A stretch of 64,000 nt of DNA, from positions 2,542,001 to 2,606,000 of the forward strand of contig OZ244900.1 in the NCBI GenBank assembly GCA_965221595.1. The letters run 5' to 3'. This document shows, in pieces, positions 16,351-24,366 of this stretch (positions within the stretch are counted from its first letter, which is position 1; each line of letters opens with the position of its first letter). The notes under the pieces are model-generated. The model was given only the letters and a program-made list of their open reading frames with translations. It had not been told where the DNA came from and did no database searches. This stretch comes from JAAXGX01 sp965221595 (GTDB lineage Bacteria; Acidobacteriota; Vicinamibacteria; Vicinamibacterales; UBA8438). Made by a program: the position numbers and the translations under genes.

Positions 16351-18579
16351 ATGTCAACTGCGAGAATCACGTGGACGAAGATCGACGAGGCACCGGCGCT
16401 GGCCACGTACGCGCTGCTGCCCATTGTGCGCGCGTTCGCGAAGGGCACCGGGGTGGACATCGAGCTGCGCGACATCTCGCTCGCCGGGCGCATCATCGCC
16501 GCGTTTTCCGACCGGCTGCACCCGGACCAGCGCATTCCCGACGAGTTGAGCGCCCTGGGCGAACTGGCCAGGACGCCCGCCGCCAACATCGTCAAGCTCC
16601 CCAACATCAGCGCGACCGTCCCGCAGTTGCGGGCCGCCATCGCCGAGCTGCAAGGCCACGGCTACGACGTTCCCGACTATCCCGCCGAGCCGGCCGACGA
16701 CGCCGAGCGGGCGGTCAAGGCCCGCTACGCGGGCGTGCTCGGGTCGGCCGTGAACCCGGTGCTCCGCGAGGGGAATTCCGACCGCCGTCCGGCCGCGTCC
16801 GTGAAGCGCTTCGCCCAGAAGCACCCGCACCGGATGATGAAGGACTGGCCCGACTCCGGATCGAAGGCGCGCGTCGCGCACATGGACGGCCGCGACTTCT
16901 TCGGCAGCGAGCGCTCCGTCACTGTCGGCGCGGCCTGCGCCGTGCGGATCGAGTTCGTCGGCACAGACGGGAGGGTCGAGGTTCTGAAGCCGTCGGTGCC
17001 GCTCGAGGCCGGCGAGGTTATCGACACGGCGGTGATGAACGTGACGGCCCTGCGCGCGTTCTTCGCCCGCACAATCGAAGAGGCGCAGGCGGACGGCACG
17101 TTGCTGTCGCTGCATCTCAAAGCGACGATGATGAAGGTGTCCGACCCCATCATGTTCGGCCACTGCGTGTCCGTCTACTACGAGCAGGCGCTGGGCAAGC
17201 ATGCCGACACGCTGCGTGAGCTGGGCGCGAACGTCAACGAAGGGCTGGTCGGCGTGCTCGACAAGCTCGACGCCCTGCCTGCGGACAGGAAGGCGGAGAT
17301 CGAGGCGGACATCGCGGCCGTGTACGAGCACCGGCCACCGCTCGCCATGGTCGACTCCCGTCGCGGCATCACCAACCTGCACGTGCCGAACGACATCATC
17401 ATCGACGCCTCCATGCCGAATGTCGTGCGCGACGGCGGCCGCATGTGGAACCAGCACGATCAGCTGCAGGACACCGTGGCGATGGTGCCCGACCGTTCGT
17501 ACGCCGGTGTGTACCAGGCGATCATCGAGGACTGCCAGCGCCACGGCCAGTTCGACCCGTCCACGATGGGCAGCGTCACCAACGTCGGCCTGATGGCGCG
17601 CAAGGCGGAAGAATACGGGTCGCACGACAAGACCTTCACGGCGCCGTCCGCCGGGCTCATCCGCGTTGTCGACACGGCCGGAAGGGTACTCCTCGAGCAG
17701 GACGTCGAGACGGGCGACATCTTCCGCATGTGCCAGACCAAGGACGAACCCATCCGCGACTGGGTGAAGCTGGCCGTCACGCGGGCGCGCTCGTCCGGGG
17801 CGCCCGCGGTGTTCTGGCTGAACGAGCAGCGGGGCCACGACGCCGAGATCATCGCCAAGGTGCAGGCGTACCTGCCCGCGCACGACACGGACGGCCTCGA
17901 CATCCGCATCCTGAAGCCGGTGGACGCCATGCGCCTCTCGCTGGAGCGCATCCGGCGGGGCGAGAACACGATAGCCGTCACCGGCAACGTACTCCGGGAC
18001 TATCTCACGGACCTCTTCCCCATCCTCGAGCTGGGCACCAGCGCCCGCATGCTGTCGATCGTGCCGCTCCTGAAGGGCGGCGGCCTGTTCGAGACCGGCG
18101 CCGGCGGGTCCGCCCCCAAGCACGTGCAGCAGATGTTCAAGGAGGGCCACCTGCGGTGGGACTCGCTGGGCGAGTACTGCGCGCTGGTGCCATCGCTGGA
18201 GCTGGCCGCGGCACAGACCGGCAACCCGCGGGCCGCGCTGCTGGCCCGCACGCTCGACCAAGCCATCGAGACCTACCTGGAGAACGCCCGCTATCCGTCA
18301 CGGAAGGTGAACGAGATCGACAACCGCGGCAGCACGTACTACCTGGCGCTGTACTGGGCGCAGGCGCTCGCGGCGCAGGACGCCGACGCCGAGCTCAAGG
18401 AGCGTTTCACGGGCCCGGCGGCCCGACTGGCGGAGAACGAGTCGACGATCACGGCCGAGCTGCTGGCGGCGCAGGGCGCCCCGGTCGACATCGGCGGCTA
18501 CTACCGCCCGGACGACGTGCGGGCCGAGCGCGCGATGCGGCCGAGCCCGACGTTCAACGCCATCATCGACGCGCTGTAG
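16351..18579 (+). CDS. icd: NADP-dependent isocitrate dehydrogenase, monomeric type
   Basis: 742 aa, the usual length of the monomeric enzyme (about 740). It converts isocitrate to 2-oxoglutarate and CO2 with NADP in the TCA cycle. Recognisable stretches are YALLPIVRAFAKGTGVDIE, IVKLPNISATVPQLRAAI, SVPLEAGEVIDTAVMN and the DNRGSTYYLALYWAQALA segment near the C terminus. The ATG at 16351 follows GGGGG. It is a stand-alone gene, divergent from the M20 peptidase. A -10-like TACGAT (16240-16245) is present but its -35 is weak. Confidence 0.95.
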   Translation: MSTARITWTKIDEAPALATYALLPIVRAFAKGTGVDIELRDISLAGRIIAAFSDRLHPDQRIPDELSALGELARTPAANIVKLPNISATVPQLRAAIAELQGHGYDVPDYPAEPADDAERAVKARYAGVLGSAVNPVLREGNSDRRPAASVKRFAQKHPHRMMKDWPDSGSKARVAHMDGRDFFGSERSVTVGAACAVRIEFVGTDGRVEVLKPSVPLEAGEVIDTAVMNVTALRAFFARTIEEAQADGTLLSLHLKATMMKVSDPIMFGHCVSVYYEQALGKHADTLRELGANVNEGLVGVLDKLDALPADRKAEIEADIAAVYEHRPPLAMVDSRRGITNLHVPNDIIIDASMPNVVRDGGRMWNQHDQLQDTVAMVPDRSYAGVYQAIIEDCQRHGQFDPSTMGSVTNVGLMARKAEEYGSHDKTFTAPSAGLIRVVDTAGRVLLEQDVETGDIFRMCQTKDEPIRDWVKLAVTRARSSGAPAVFWLNEQRGHDAEIIAKVQAYLPAHDTDGLDIRILKPVDAMRLSLERIRRGENTIAVTGNVLRDYLTDLFPILELGTSARMLSIVPLLKGGGLFETGAGGSAPKHVQQMFKEGHLRWDSLGEYCALVPSLELAAAQTGNPRAALLARTLDQAIETYLENARYPSRKVNEIDNRGSTYYLALYWAQALAAQDADAELKERFTGPAARLAENESTITAELLAAQGAPVDIGGYYRPDDVRAERAMRPSPTFNAIIDAL

Positions 18580-18589
18580 GCGCCGGCCC

Positions 18590-18605
18590 CGCGGTGCGCA
18601 CCGCG
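18590..18605. terminator. 16-bp perfect palindrome after icd
   Basis: CGCGGTGC-GCACCGCG lies 11 bp past the icd stop, in the 109-bp gap before the convergent E2 gene. It could end transcription as a cruciform or hairpin, or bind a protein. There is no U tract, so the terminator role is tentative. Confidence 0.35.
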
Positions 18606-18688
18606 CGCACTGCCGGCCAGGCACGCGGAACTGGAACGTTGCCCGGATCCCACCCGTCGAAGGCAGCGCGGCCGCTTGCCGCGGGCTG

Positions 18689-19909
18689 CTACAAGGCGAG
18701 CAGCGCGGGCTCCTCGATGCAGGCGCGGAACGCGGCGAGCAGCGCGGCGGCGGTGGCGCCGTCGATGGCGCGATGGTCGGCGGACAGCGTGCACGTGGCC
18801 ACCGTGCGGACCGCCACGCGGTCGCCGTCGGCAACCGGCCTTGGCCGCGCAGCCCCGACGCCGAGGATGCAGCTCTGCGGCGGGTTGACGATGGCGTACA
18901 GGCTGTCGACGCCGTGCATGCCGAGGTTCGAGATGGTGAACGTACCGCCGGCGTACTCGTCCGGGGTCAGCTCCCCTGCCCGCGCGCGCGCGGCGAGCGC
19001 CTTGAGCTCCGCCGAAATCGCGCGCAGCCCCTTGCGGTCGGCCTGACGGACGACCGGCGCGATCAGTCCCTGCGGCGTGTCGACGGCCACCGCGATGTCA
19101 GCTGACTCGTGCAGGCGCAGCTCCCCCTCGACCCACGATGAGTTCGCGGCCGGGACCTCACGCAGCGCCAGGGCCGCGGCGCGGACGACGATATCCGTCA
19201 ACGTGAGGGCGAGCTCCGTGTCCTGCCGGTTGACTCGCGTGCGAAGCTGCAGCGCCGCATCCATGGCGCAGTCGGCGGCCAGGTAGAAGTGCGGAATCGT
19301 ACGCTTGGCCGCCTGCAGCCGCTCGGCCGTGACGCGCCGCAGCGCGGACAGCGGCTCCGCGCGTGAACCCGCCGGCGGCGCGGGGCCCGGGGGCTCGACA
19401 ACGCGCGCGGCGGCAGCGTCCGGCGGCGTTGCCCGCGCGGCCAGTGCGCGCTCGACGTCGCCCTTGCCGATGCGCCCGCCGCGCCCGGTCCCGCGCACCT
19501 GGCCGAGATCGAGACCTGCCGCGGCCGCCATCCGCCGCGCGAGGGGCGTCGCTGCGGGCCCCGGCCCCGGAGCCGATCCCGGGCCTGGCCGGGGCACCTC
19601 CGCCGCGGGCGCGGCGCCCTCTGCCGCGGCCGGTACCGGGGCAGGTCGGGACGGCGCCGGCCCATCCCCGTCGTCGGCGATGACGGCCAGCAGCGCACCT
19701 GCCTCCAGCCCCTCCGTCCCCGCCGCCACGTGTATCTTGCGGATGACGCCAGCGGCCGGCGCCTCGATCTCGACGTTGGTCTTGTCGGTTTCGATCTCGA
19801 CGACGGGCTCGCCCGCCGCGACCGCCTCGCCTTCCTGCTTGAGCCAGACGGCCAGCTTCGCCGAGGCGGCGGTCTCTGCGAGCCGGGGCAGCCGAAGCTC
19901 GATGGACAC
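18689..19909 (-). CDS. 2-oxoacid dehydrogenase complex E2 (dihydrolipoyl acyltransferase)
   Basis: 406 aa. The start is taken at GTG 19909, 11 bp after the E1 stop. One lipoyl domain (residues 1-80) carries EIETDKTNVEIEAP with the lipoylated Lys. An Ala/Pro-rich linker leads to a peripheral-subunit-binding domain (TPLARRMAAAAGLDLGQVRG), then the catalytic domain ending LSADHRAIDGATAA with the DHRxxDG acyltransferase motif. It accepts the acyl group from E1 and passes it to CoA. No E3 gene is nearby, so a shared lipoamide dehydrogenase must be encoded elsewhere. Confidence 0.9.
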   Translation of the reverse strand: MSIELRLPRLAETAASAKLAVWLKQEGEAVAAGEPVVEIETDKTNVEIEAPAAGVIRKIHVAAGTEGLEAGALLAVIADDGDGPAPSRPAPVPAAAEGAAPAAEVPRPGPGSAPGPGPAATPLARRMAAAAGLDLGQVRGTGRGGRIGKGDVERALAARATPPDAAAARVVEPPGPAPPAGSRAEPLSALRRVTAERLQAAKRTIPHFYLAADCAMDAALQLRTRVNRQDTELALTLTDIVVRAAALALREVPAANSSWVEGELRLHESADIAVAVDTPQGLIAPVVRQADRKGLRAISAELKALAARARAGELTPDEYAGGTFTISNLGMHGVDSLYAIVNPPQSCILGVGAARPRPVADGDRVAVRTVATCTLSADHRAIDGATAAALLAAFRACIEEPALLAL

Positions 19910-19920
19910 GGGCGGCGGCC

Positions 19921-22293
19921 TCACAGCAGGCGCCGCACGGCGAGCCGCGCGGCCGCATCCAGGATGGCGTCGGCGTCGAGACCGTATGCACGATACAGGT
20001 CGGGGAGGTCGCCGGACTGTCCGAACCGCTCGACGCCGAGCGGCAGCACCCGGTGGCGCGCCACCGACCCCAGCCACGACAGCGTGGCGGGATGCCCGTC
20101 GAGCACCGTCACCAGGCCGGCGTCCGGCGACAGGGGCCGCAGCAGCGCCTCGATGTGGGACGGCGCACCATCCGCGGCGCCGCGCCGCTGTCGGCTCCAT
20201 GACTGCTGGAGCCGCGCCGCCGAGGTGACGACCAGGAGGCCGGCCCCGGGGATGTCCTCGGCGACTCGCCCGTGCGCCTCCAGCGCCTCCGGCACCACGG
20301 CTCCGGACGCTGCAATGGCCAGCTCGGCCCCCTCGGTCGGCGGGATCAGCCAGTAGCCCCCCTCGATGATCCCGGACCGCAGCGCCGACGAGAGCTCGCG
20401 CTCCGGCTGATCGATCGGCCGGGTGGAGAGCCGCACGTAGACCGCCCCGCCGTCGTCCGCCTGCATGTGGTCGAAGCTCCAGCGGAGTATCTCCGCCAGC
20501 TCGTCCACGTAGGTGGGCTCGAACATCGTCAACCCGGGCTGCCCGATCCCGATCAGGGGCGTCAGCACCGATTGGTGCGCACCGCCTTCGGGCGCCAGAC
20601 TCAACCCCGAGGGCGTGGCAACCAGCAGAAACCGCGCGTCCTGGTAGCAGGCGTAGTTGAGCGCGTCGAGTCCACGGCTGATGAACGGGTCGTACAGCGT
20701 GCCGACGGGGAGCAGCCGCGCCCCGAACAGCGGGCCGGTCAGCCCCAGCGCGGCCAGCAGGATGAACAGGTTGTTCTCGGCAATGCCGAGCTCCATGTGC
20801 TGGCCGGCGGGCCCCATCGTCCAGTCCTGGGCCGAGAGCGTGCGCTCCTGGCGAAAGGCATCCGGCTGCCGGGACGGCGCGAAGACGCCGCGGCGGTTGA
20901 CCCAGCCGCCCAGGCTGGTGGACACGGTGACGTCGGGGGACGCGGTGACGATGCGATCCGCGAGCGCCTGATGCCGCCGCGCGATGTCGGCCAGCAGGCG
21001 GCCGAAACCCTCCTGCGTCGACTGGCGTCCGGCAACCGGCGCGGCCAGCGCGGAGGGCACCGGCACGCGGGGCGCCCGGTACCGCCGCTCGACCGGCTGG
21101 TTGAAGGGAACCGCCGCGAGATAGTCCTCGACCACCCCCGCCGGCAGATCGCAGCCGGCCAGCGGCTCCCACTCCTGGCCCTCGGCGATGCCCATTTCAG
21201 CGCGGAGGGCCTCGATCTGCTCCGGCGTCATCAGCCCGGCATGGTTGTCCTTGTGGCCCGCGAAGGGCAGACCGAAACCCTTGATGGTGTAGGCAATCAG
21301 GCAGGCGGGGCGCTCGTCCTGCGCCGCCGCGTCGAACCCCTCCAGGACGCTGTCGATATCGTGTCCGGCGAGGTTCGTCATCAACGCCGCCAGCGCCGCG
21401 TTGTCGTGCTCGTCGAGCAGCGTCCGAATTCCCGCGGTGTCGCCGAGATCGCGCTCGAGTCGGGTCCGCCAGGCTGCCCCGCCCTGATAGGTCAGCGCCG
21501 AGTACACCGGATTGGGGCAGTCGTCGATCCAGGCCCGCAGGGCATCGCCGCCGCGGCGGCGGAACGCCGCCTCCAGGAGCTTCCCGTACTTGAGCGTGAC
21601 GACCCGCCACTCCATCGTCTTGAAGACCGTATCCAGACGGTTGAAGAAGCGGTCGGCGACGATGGCATCGAGGCTCTGGCGGTTGTAGTCGATGATCCAC
21701 CAGACGTGGGTGACCTGGTGCTTCCATGCCTCGAGCAGGGCCTCGAAGACGTTGCCTTCATCGAACTCGGCGTCGCCCGCCACCGCAATCATCCGGCCTG
21801 GCGGCCGGTGGTCGCTCGTGATCTGCTTCTTCCGCAGGTACTCCTGGGCGAGCGCGGCAAAGCTCGTCATGGCGACGCCCATGCCGACGGACCCGGTCGA
21901 GATGTCCACGTCGTCCCGGTCCTTCGTACGAGAAGGGTACGACTGGGCTCCGCCGAATGCACGGAAGCGTTCGAGCTGCTCCCGGCTCTGGCGGCCGAGG
22001 AGGTACTGAATGGCGTGGAACACCGGGCCGCCGTGCGGCTTCACGGCAACGCGGTCCTGCGGGCGCAGAACTCCGAAGTAGAGCGCCGTCATCAGCGTCG
22101 CCATCGAGGCGCACGATGCCTGATGACCGCCCACCTTCAGACCGTCCCGCTTCGCCCGGATGTGGTTCGCGTGGTGGATCATCCACACGCTGAGCCACAG
22201 CACCTTCCGCTCGAGCGCCGCGAGGCACCGTCGCTGCAGGTCCTGCCCGGCGACCGGAGTGGCCGACGACAACGGAACGGCCGGGATAGCCAT
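19921..22293 (-). CDS. AceE-like homodimeric 2-oxoacid dehydrogenase E1
   Basis: 790 aa, transketolase-like with both TPP domains in one chain, shorter than typical AceE (about 890). The TPP/Mg segment is AVAGDAEFDEGNVFEALLEAW followed by WWIIDYNRQSLD; the C-terminal pyrimidine-binding part has MELGIAENNLFILLAALG. It decarboxylates a 2-oxoacid and loads the acyl group on the E2 encoded 11 bp downstream. The divergent Lrp-type regulator suggests control by an amino acid. That resembles MdeB (2-oxobutyrate dehydrogenase) loci next to an Lrp-family regulator, but no methionine gamma-lyase is present, so pyruvate or 2-oxobutyrate remain open. Confidence 0.85.
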   Translation of the reverse strand: MAIPAVPLSSATPVAGQDLQRRCLAALERKVLWLSVWMIHHANHIRAKRDGLKVGGHQASCASMATLMTALYFGVLRPQDRVAVKPHGGPVFHAIQYLLGRQSREQLERFRAFGGAQSYPSRTKDRDDVDISTGSVGMGVAMTSFAALAQEYLRKKQITSDHRPPGRMIAVAGDAEFDEGNVFEALLEAWKHQVTHVWWIIDYNRQSLDAIVADRFFNRLDTVFKTMEWRVVTLKYGKLLEAAFRRRGGDALRAWIDDCPNPVYSALTYQGGAAWRTRLERDLGDTAGIRTLLDEHDNAALAALMTNLAGHDIDSVLEGFDAAAQDERPACLIAYTIKGFGLPFAGHKDNHAGLMTPEQIEALRAEMGIAEGQEWEPLAGCDLPAGVVEDYLAAVPFNQPVERRYRAPRVPVPSALAAPVAGRQSTQEGFGRLLADIARRHQALADRIVTASPDVTVSTSLGGWVNRRGVFAPSRQPDAFRQERTLSAQDWTMGPAGQHMELGIAENNLFILLAALGLTGPLFGARLLPVGTLYDPFISRGLDALNYACYQDARFLLVATPSGLSLAPEGGAHQSVLTPLIGIGQPGLTMFEPTYVDELAEILRWSFDHMQADDGGAVYVRLSTRPIDQPERELSSALRSGIIEGGYWLIPPTEGAELAIAASGAVVPEALEAHGRVAEDIPGAGLLVVTSAARLQQSWSRQRRGAADGAPSHIEALLRPLSPDAGLVTVLDGHPATLSWLGSVARHRVLPLGVERFGQSGDLPDLYRAYGLDADAILDAAARLAVRRLL

Positions 22294-22425
22294 AGGGGAC
22301 TCTGATGTTGCGCCGCTCGGTCCAGACAGACTATTCTAGCCGAGGGTGACCGTACCGACATTGCGATTTGACCCGCACAATCGGCCGTGCACGCAATATC
22401 GTTGCGCTGCCGGTCGGCAAGACCC

Positions 22426-22914
22426 ATGCCGCTGACCACGCCGCCTGCACTCGACGCGATAGACCGGCAGATCCTGACCCATCTCCAGCGGAACGCGCGC
22501 ATATCGAACGCGCGGCTCGCCGAGCGGGTCGGCCTCTCGCCGGCGCCGTGCCTCCGCCGCGTCCGGGCGCTGGAGGAGGCCGGCATCATCCGCGACTACG
22601 TCGCGCTGCTGGACTCACGCGCCGTCGACCGGGCGGTGACCGTGTTCATCGAGATTCGACTCGACCTGCAGGTGAAGGACCGGCTCGACATCCTCGAGCG
22701 TGCGATCCGGGAATGGCCCGAGGTTCTGGAGTGCAACCTGATGACCGGCGACGCGGACTACCTGCTTCGCGTCGCCGTCCCCGACGTCGACGCGTACGAG
22801 CACTTCCTGCGCGACAAGCTGACCCGCCTCGAAAGCGTCGCAAGCATCAAGTCGAGCTTCGCCCTCAAGCAGGTCAAGTACACGACTGCCTTGCCCGTCG
22901 GCGGGGGCCGGTAG
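22426..22914 (+). CDS. Lrp/AsnC-family transcriptional regulator
   Basis: 162 aa from the ATG at 22426 (a GTG at 22387 would add 13 residues). The N-terminal helix-turn-helix is LDAIDRQILTHLQRNARISNARLAERVGLSPAPCLRRVRALEEAGII; the C-terminal part is the RAM/AsnC effector domain (VLECNLMTGDADYLLRVAVPD). It is divergent from the E1-E2 genes across 132 bp and is the likely regulator of that operon. The minus-strand leader has a TAGAAT -10-like box (22338-22333) but a poor -35, as expected for an activated promoter. Confidence 0.9.
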   Translation: MPLTTPPALDAIDRQILTHLQRNARISNARLAERVGLSPAPCLRRVRALEEAGIIRDYVALLDSRAVDRAVTVFIEIRLDLQVKDRLDILERAIREWPEVLECNLMTGDADYLLRVAVPDVDAYEHFLRDKLTRLESVASIKSSFALKQVKYTTALPVGGGR

Positions 22915-23083
22915 GCCGCTGCGTGCCCCTGCGCAGCGGGGAGACAGCCATACCGGAGGCGTCTACCCGCGCCAGTCCCCCTGCGGCCGCTGCAGGTATT
23001 CGACCGGCGGATGCCCCTCACCCGGACGTGCGGCGTGGCAACGGCGGGAATGCGGGCGCGGCCTCACCGCCGGCAGCCGGCGC

Positions 23084-23347
23084 TCACTGCCGCAGACGCC
23101 ACGCCAGCAGGACGCCCGCGGCGCCCAGCATGAGCCAGACCGCGGGATCCACTTGTCGGCCGCCGACGGTCAGGCTCACGAAGAAGATGACCGACAGCAC
23201 GAACACCGCAGCGAGGGTGACGACCGGCCACCGACGCCGGGCACGCCCGACCGCCGGACGGCGCTCGGGCGCCTGCGTGGCCTCGCCGCAGCGGAAGCAG
23301 ATCAGGGCGTTGTCGGCAATCTCCGTTCCGCAGGTCCGGCAGTGCAT
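23084..23347 (-). CDS. Small zinc-ribbon membrane protein
   Basis: 87 aa. An N-terminal zinc ribbon (C3, C6, C17, C20: CRTC...CFRCGE) is followed by a basic stretch (RRPAVGRARRRW) and two hydrophobic segments. The ribbon should face the cytoplasm. Its ATG is 3 bp after the stop of the caspase-like gene, so it is the last gene of the MoxR/VWA operon. The 169-bp gap to lrp (22915-23083) shows only GC-rich inverted repeats such as GCCGGCAGCCGGC near 23070, and no gene. Confidence 0.72.
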   Translation of the reverse strand: MHCRTCGTEIADNALICFRCGEATQAPERRPAVGRARRRWPVVTLAAVFVLSVIFFVSLTVGGRQVDPAVWLMLGAAGVLLAWRLRQ

Positions 23348-23350
23348 TCG

Positions 23351-24352
23351 TCAGCGACCGGTCGTGACAGCGCCGCGGCCCGTCGCCGTGCGCTGCCGGA
23401 TCTCGCGCGACACCCGCGCGAGCTCGACCAGCACCTGCTCGAGCTCGTGCGCGTACTCCTTCGCCTGCATGGCGGCCTTGCGCGACCGCAGTCCCGCCAC
23501 CCGATCGGCGAGCACCTCTCGCCGGGCGACGAGCGGCGCGAGGGTTGCGTCGGCCGCCGGGGCGGGCCGGTCAACGCCGGCTCCCACGAAGCGCCGGGAG
23601 GCCAGATGCCCGTCCGCTCCGGGCTGCTCGGCATCGCCGCCGACGCCGTCGCCGGAGTCGTCGAGCACGGCCCGCTCGGTGGCGAGACGCCCCGCCTGCT
23701 CGTACCAACGCCGCACCTGCGCACTGGACGACGCGAAGGCCTCCCAGACCGACACCCGCCCGTCCTTGTCGAGATCGGCCTCCGGATCGTCGAACGCCCC
23801 GACGAAGAACCGCGGGAACACCGTATCGTAGCGCTGGACGGGCGACGCCGTGGCCGCAATCACGACGCGCCCCTCCCGCGCCAGCGCGGCGACGAACGGG
23901 AAGCTCGACGCGGTCGTGTTGACGAAGACGGCACGTCCCGGCAGTGAATCGAGCAGCCGGCGCCAGTCGGCCGCCGCGAGATCCGGGCCCACGAGATTGA
24001 ACCTGGCATCGACTCCATCGTACGTCCCGTGGCCCAGCAGGACGACCAGCAGCTCCGACTCGGCCGTCATCCGTCGTCGCAGCGTCTCGAAGGCCTCCGT
24101 CACGCCCTCCCGCGACGCCCTCCCGACACCGGGAGCGGGAGTCTCCGCCAGCACAATCAGGTGCTCGTCGCGAAACTCGGCCTGCGCACGCAGGCCCTCG
24201 ACCAGCGTCTGGCGCCACGACTCGTACGTCTCGACATAGTGCGCCCCGCCCGACGCGCCGCTGACGACGAGGCTGTAGGTGTCCCCGTGCGCCGCCGGGG
24301 ACACCAGCAGGGCAGCCGCCGGGACCGCTGCAGCGACAAGGCCGATCCGCAT
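23351..24352 (-). CDS. Exported caspase/C13-fold protein with EF-hand, catalytic Cys apparently replaced
   Basis: 333 aa from the ATG at 24352 (24400 is possible and would overlap the upstream gene). A signal peptide ends near SPAAHG. The core resembles caspase/legumain folds: LLVVLLGHGTYDG with the catalytic-type His (H108), then RAVFVNTTASSFPFVAAL where the Cys would be expected; T146/T147 stand there instead. A canonical EF-hand loop, DLDKDGRVSVWE (193-204), follows. The last 60 residues form a charged helix. It is probably a calcium-binding pseudo-peptidase or scaffold at the end of the VWA operon. Confidence 0.7.
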   Translation of the reverse strand: MRIGLVAAAVPAAALLVSPAAHGDTYSLVVSGASGGAHYVETYESWRQTLVEGLRAQAEFRDEHLIVLAETPAPGVGRASREGVTEAFETLRRRMTAESELLVVLLGHGTYDGVDARFNLVGPDLAAADWRRLLDSLPGRAVFVNTTASSFPFVAALAREGRVVIAATASPVQRYDTVFPRFFVGAFDDPEADLDKDGRVSVWEAFASSSAQVRRWYEQAGRLATERAVLDDSGDGVGGDAEQPGADGHLASRRFVGAGVDRPAPAADATLAPLVARREVLADRVAGLRSRKAAMQAKEYAHELEQVLVELARVSREIRQRTATGRGAVTTGR

Positions 24353-24366
24353 CGTGCCGGCCAGCA

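Noticed and set aside
19921..22914. Methionine-degradation (mde) locus
   Set aside because: E1 and Lrp resemble MdeB/MdeR, but no methionine gamma-lyase gene is present; kept only as an alternative for E1.
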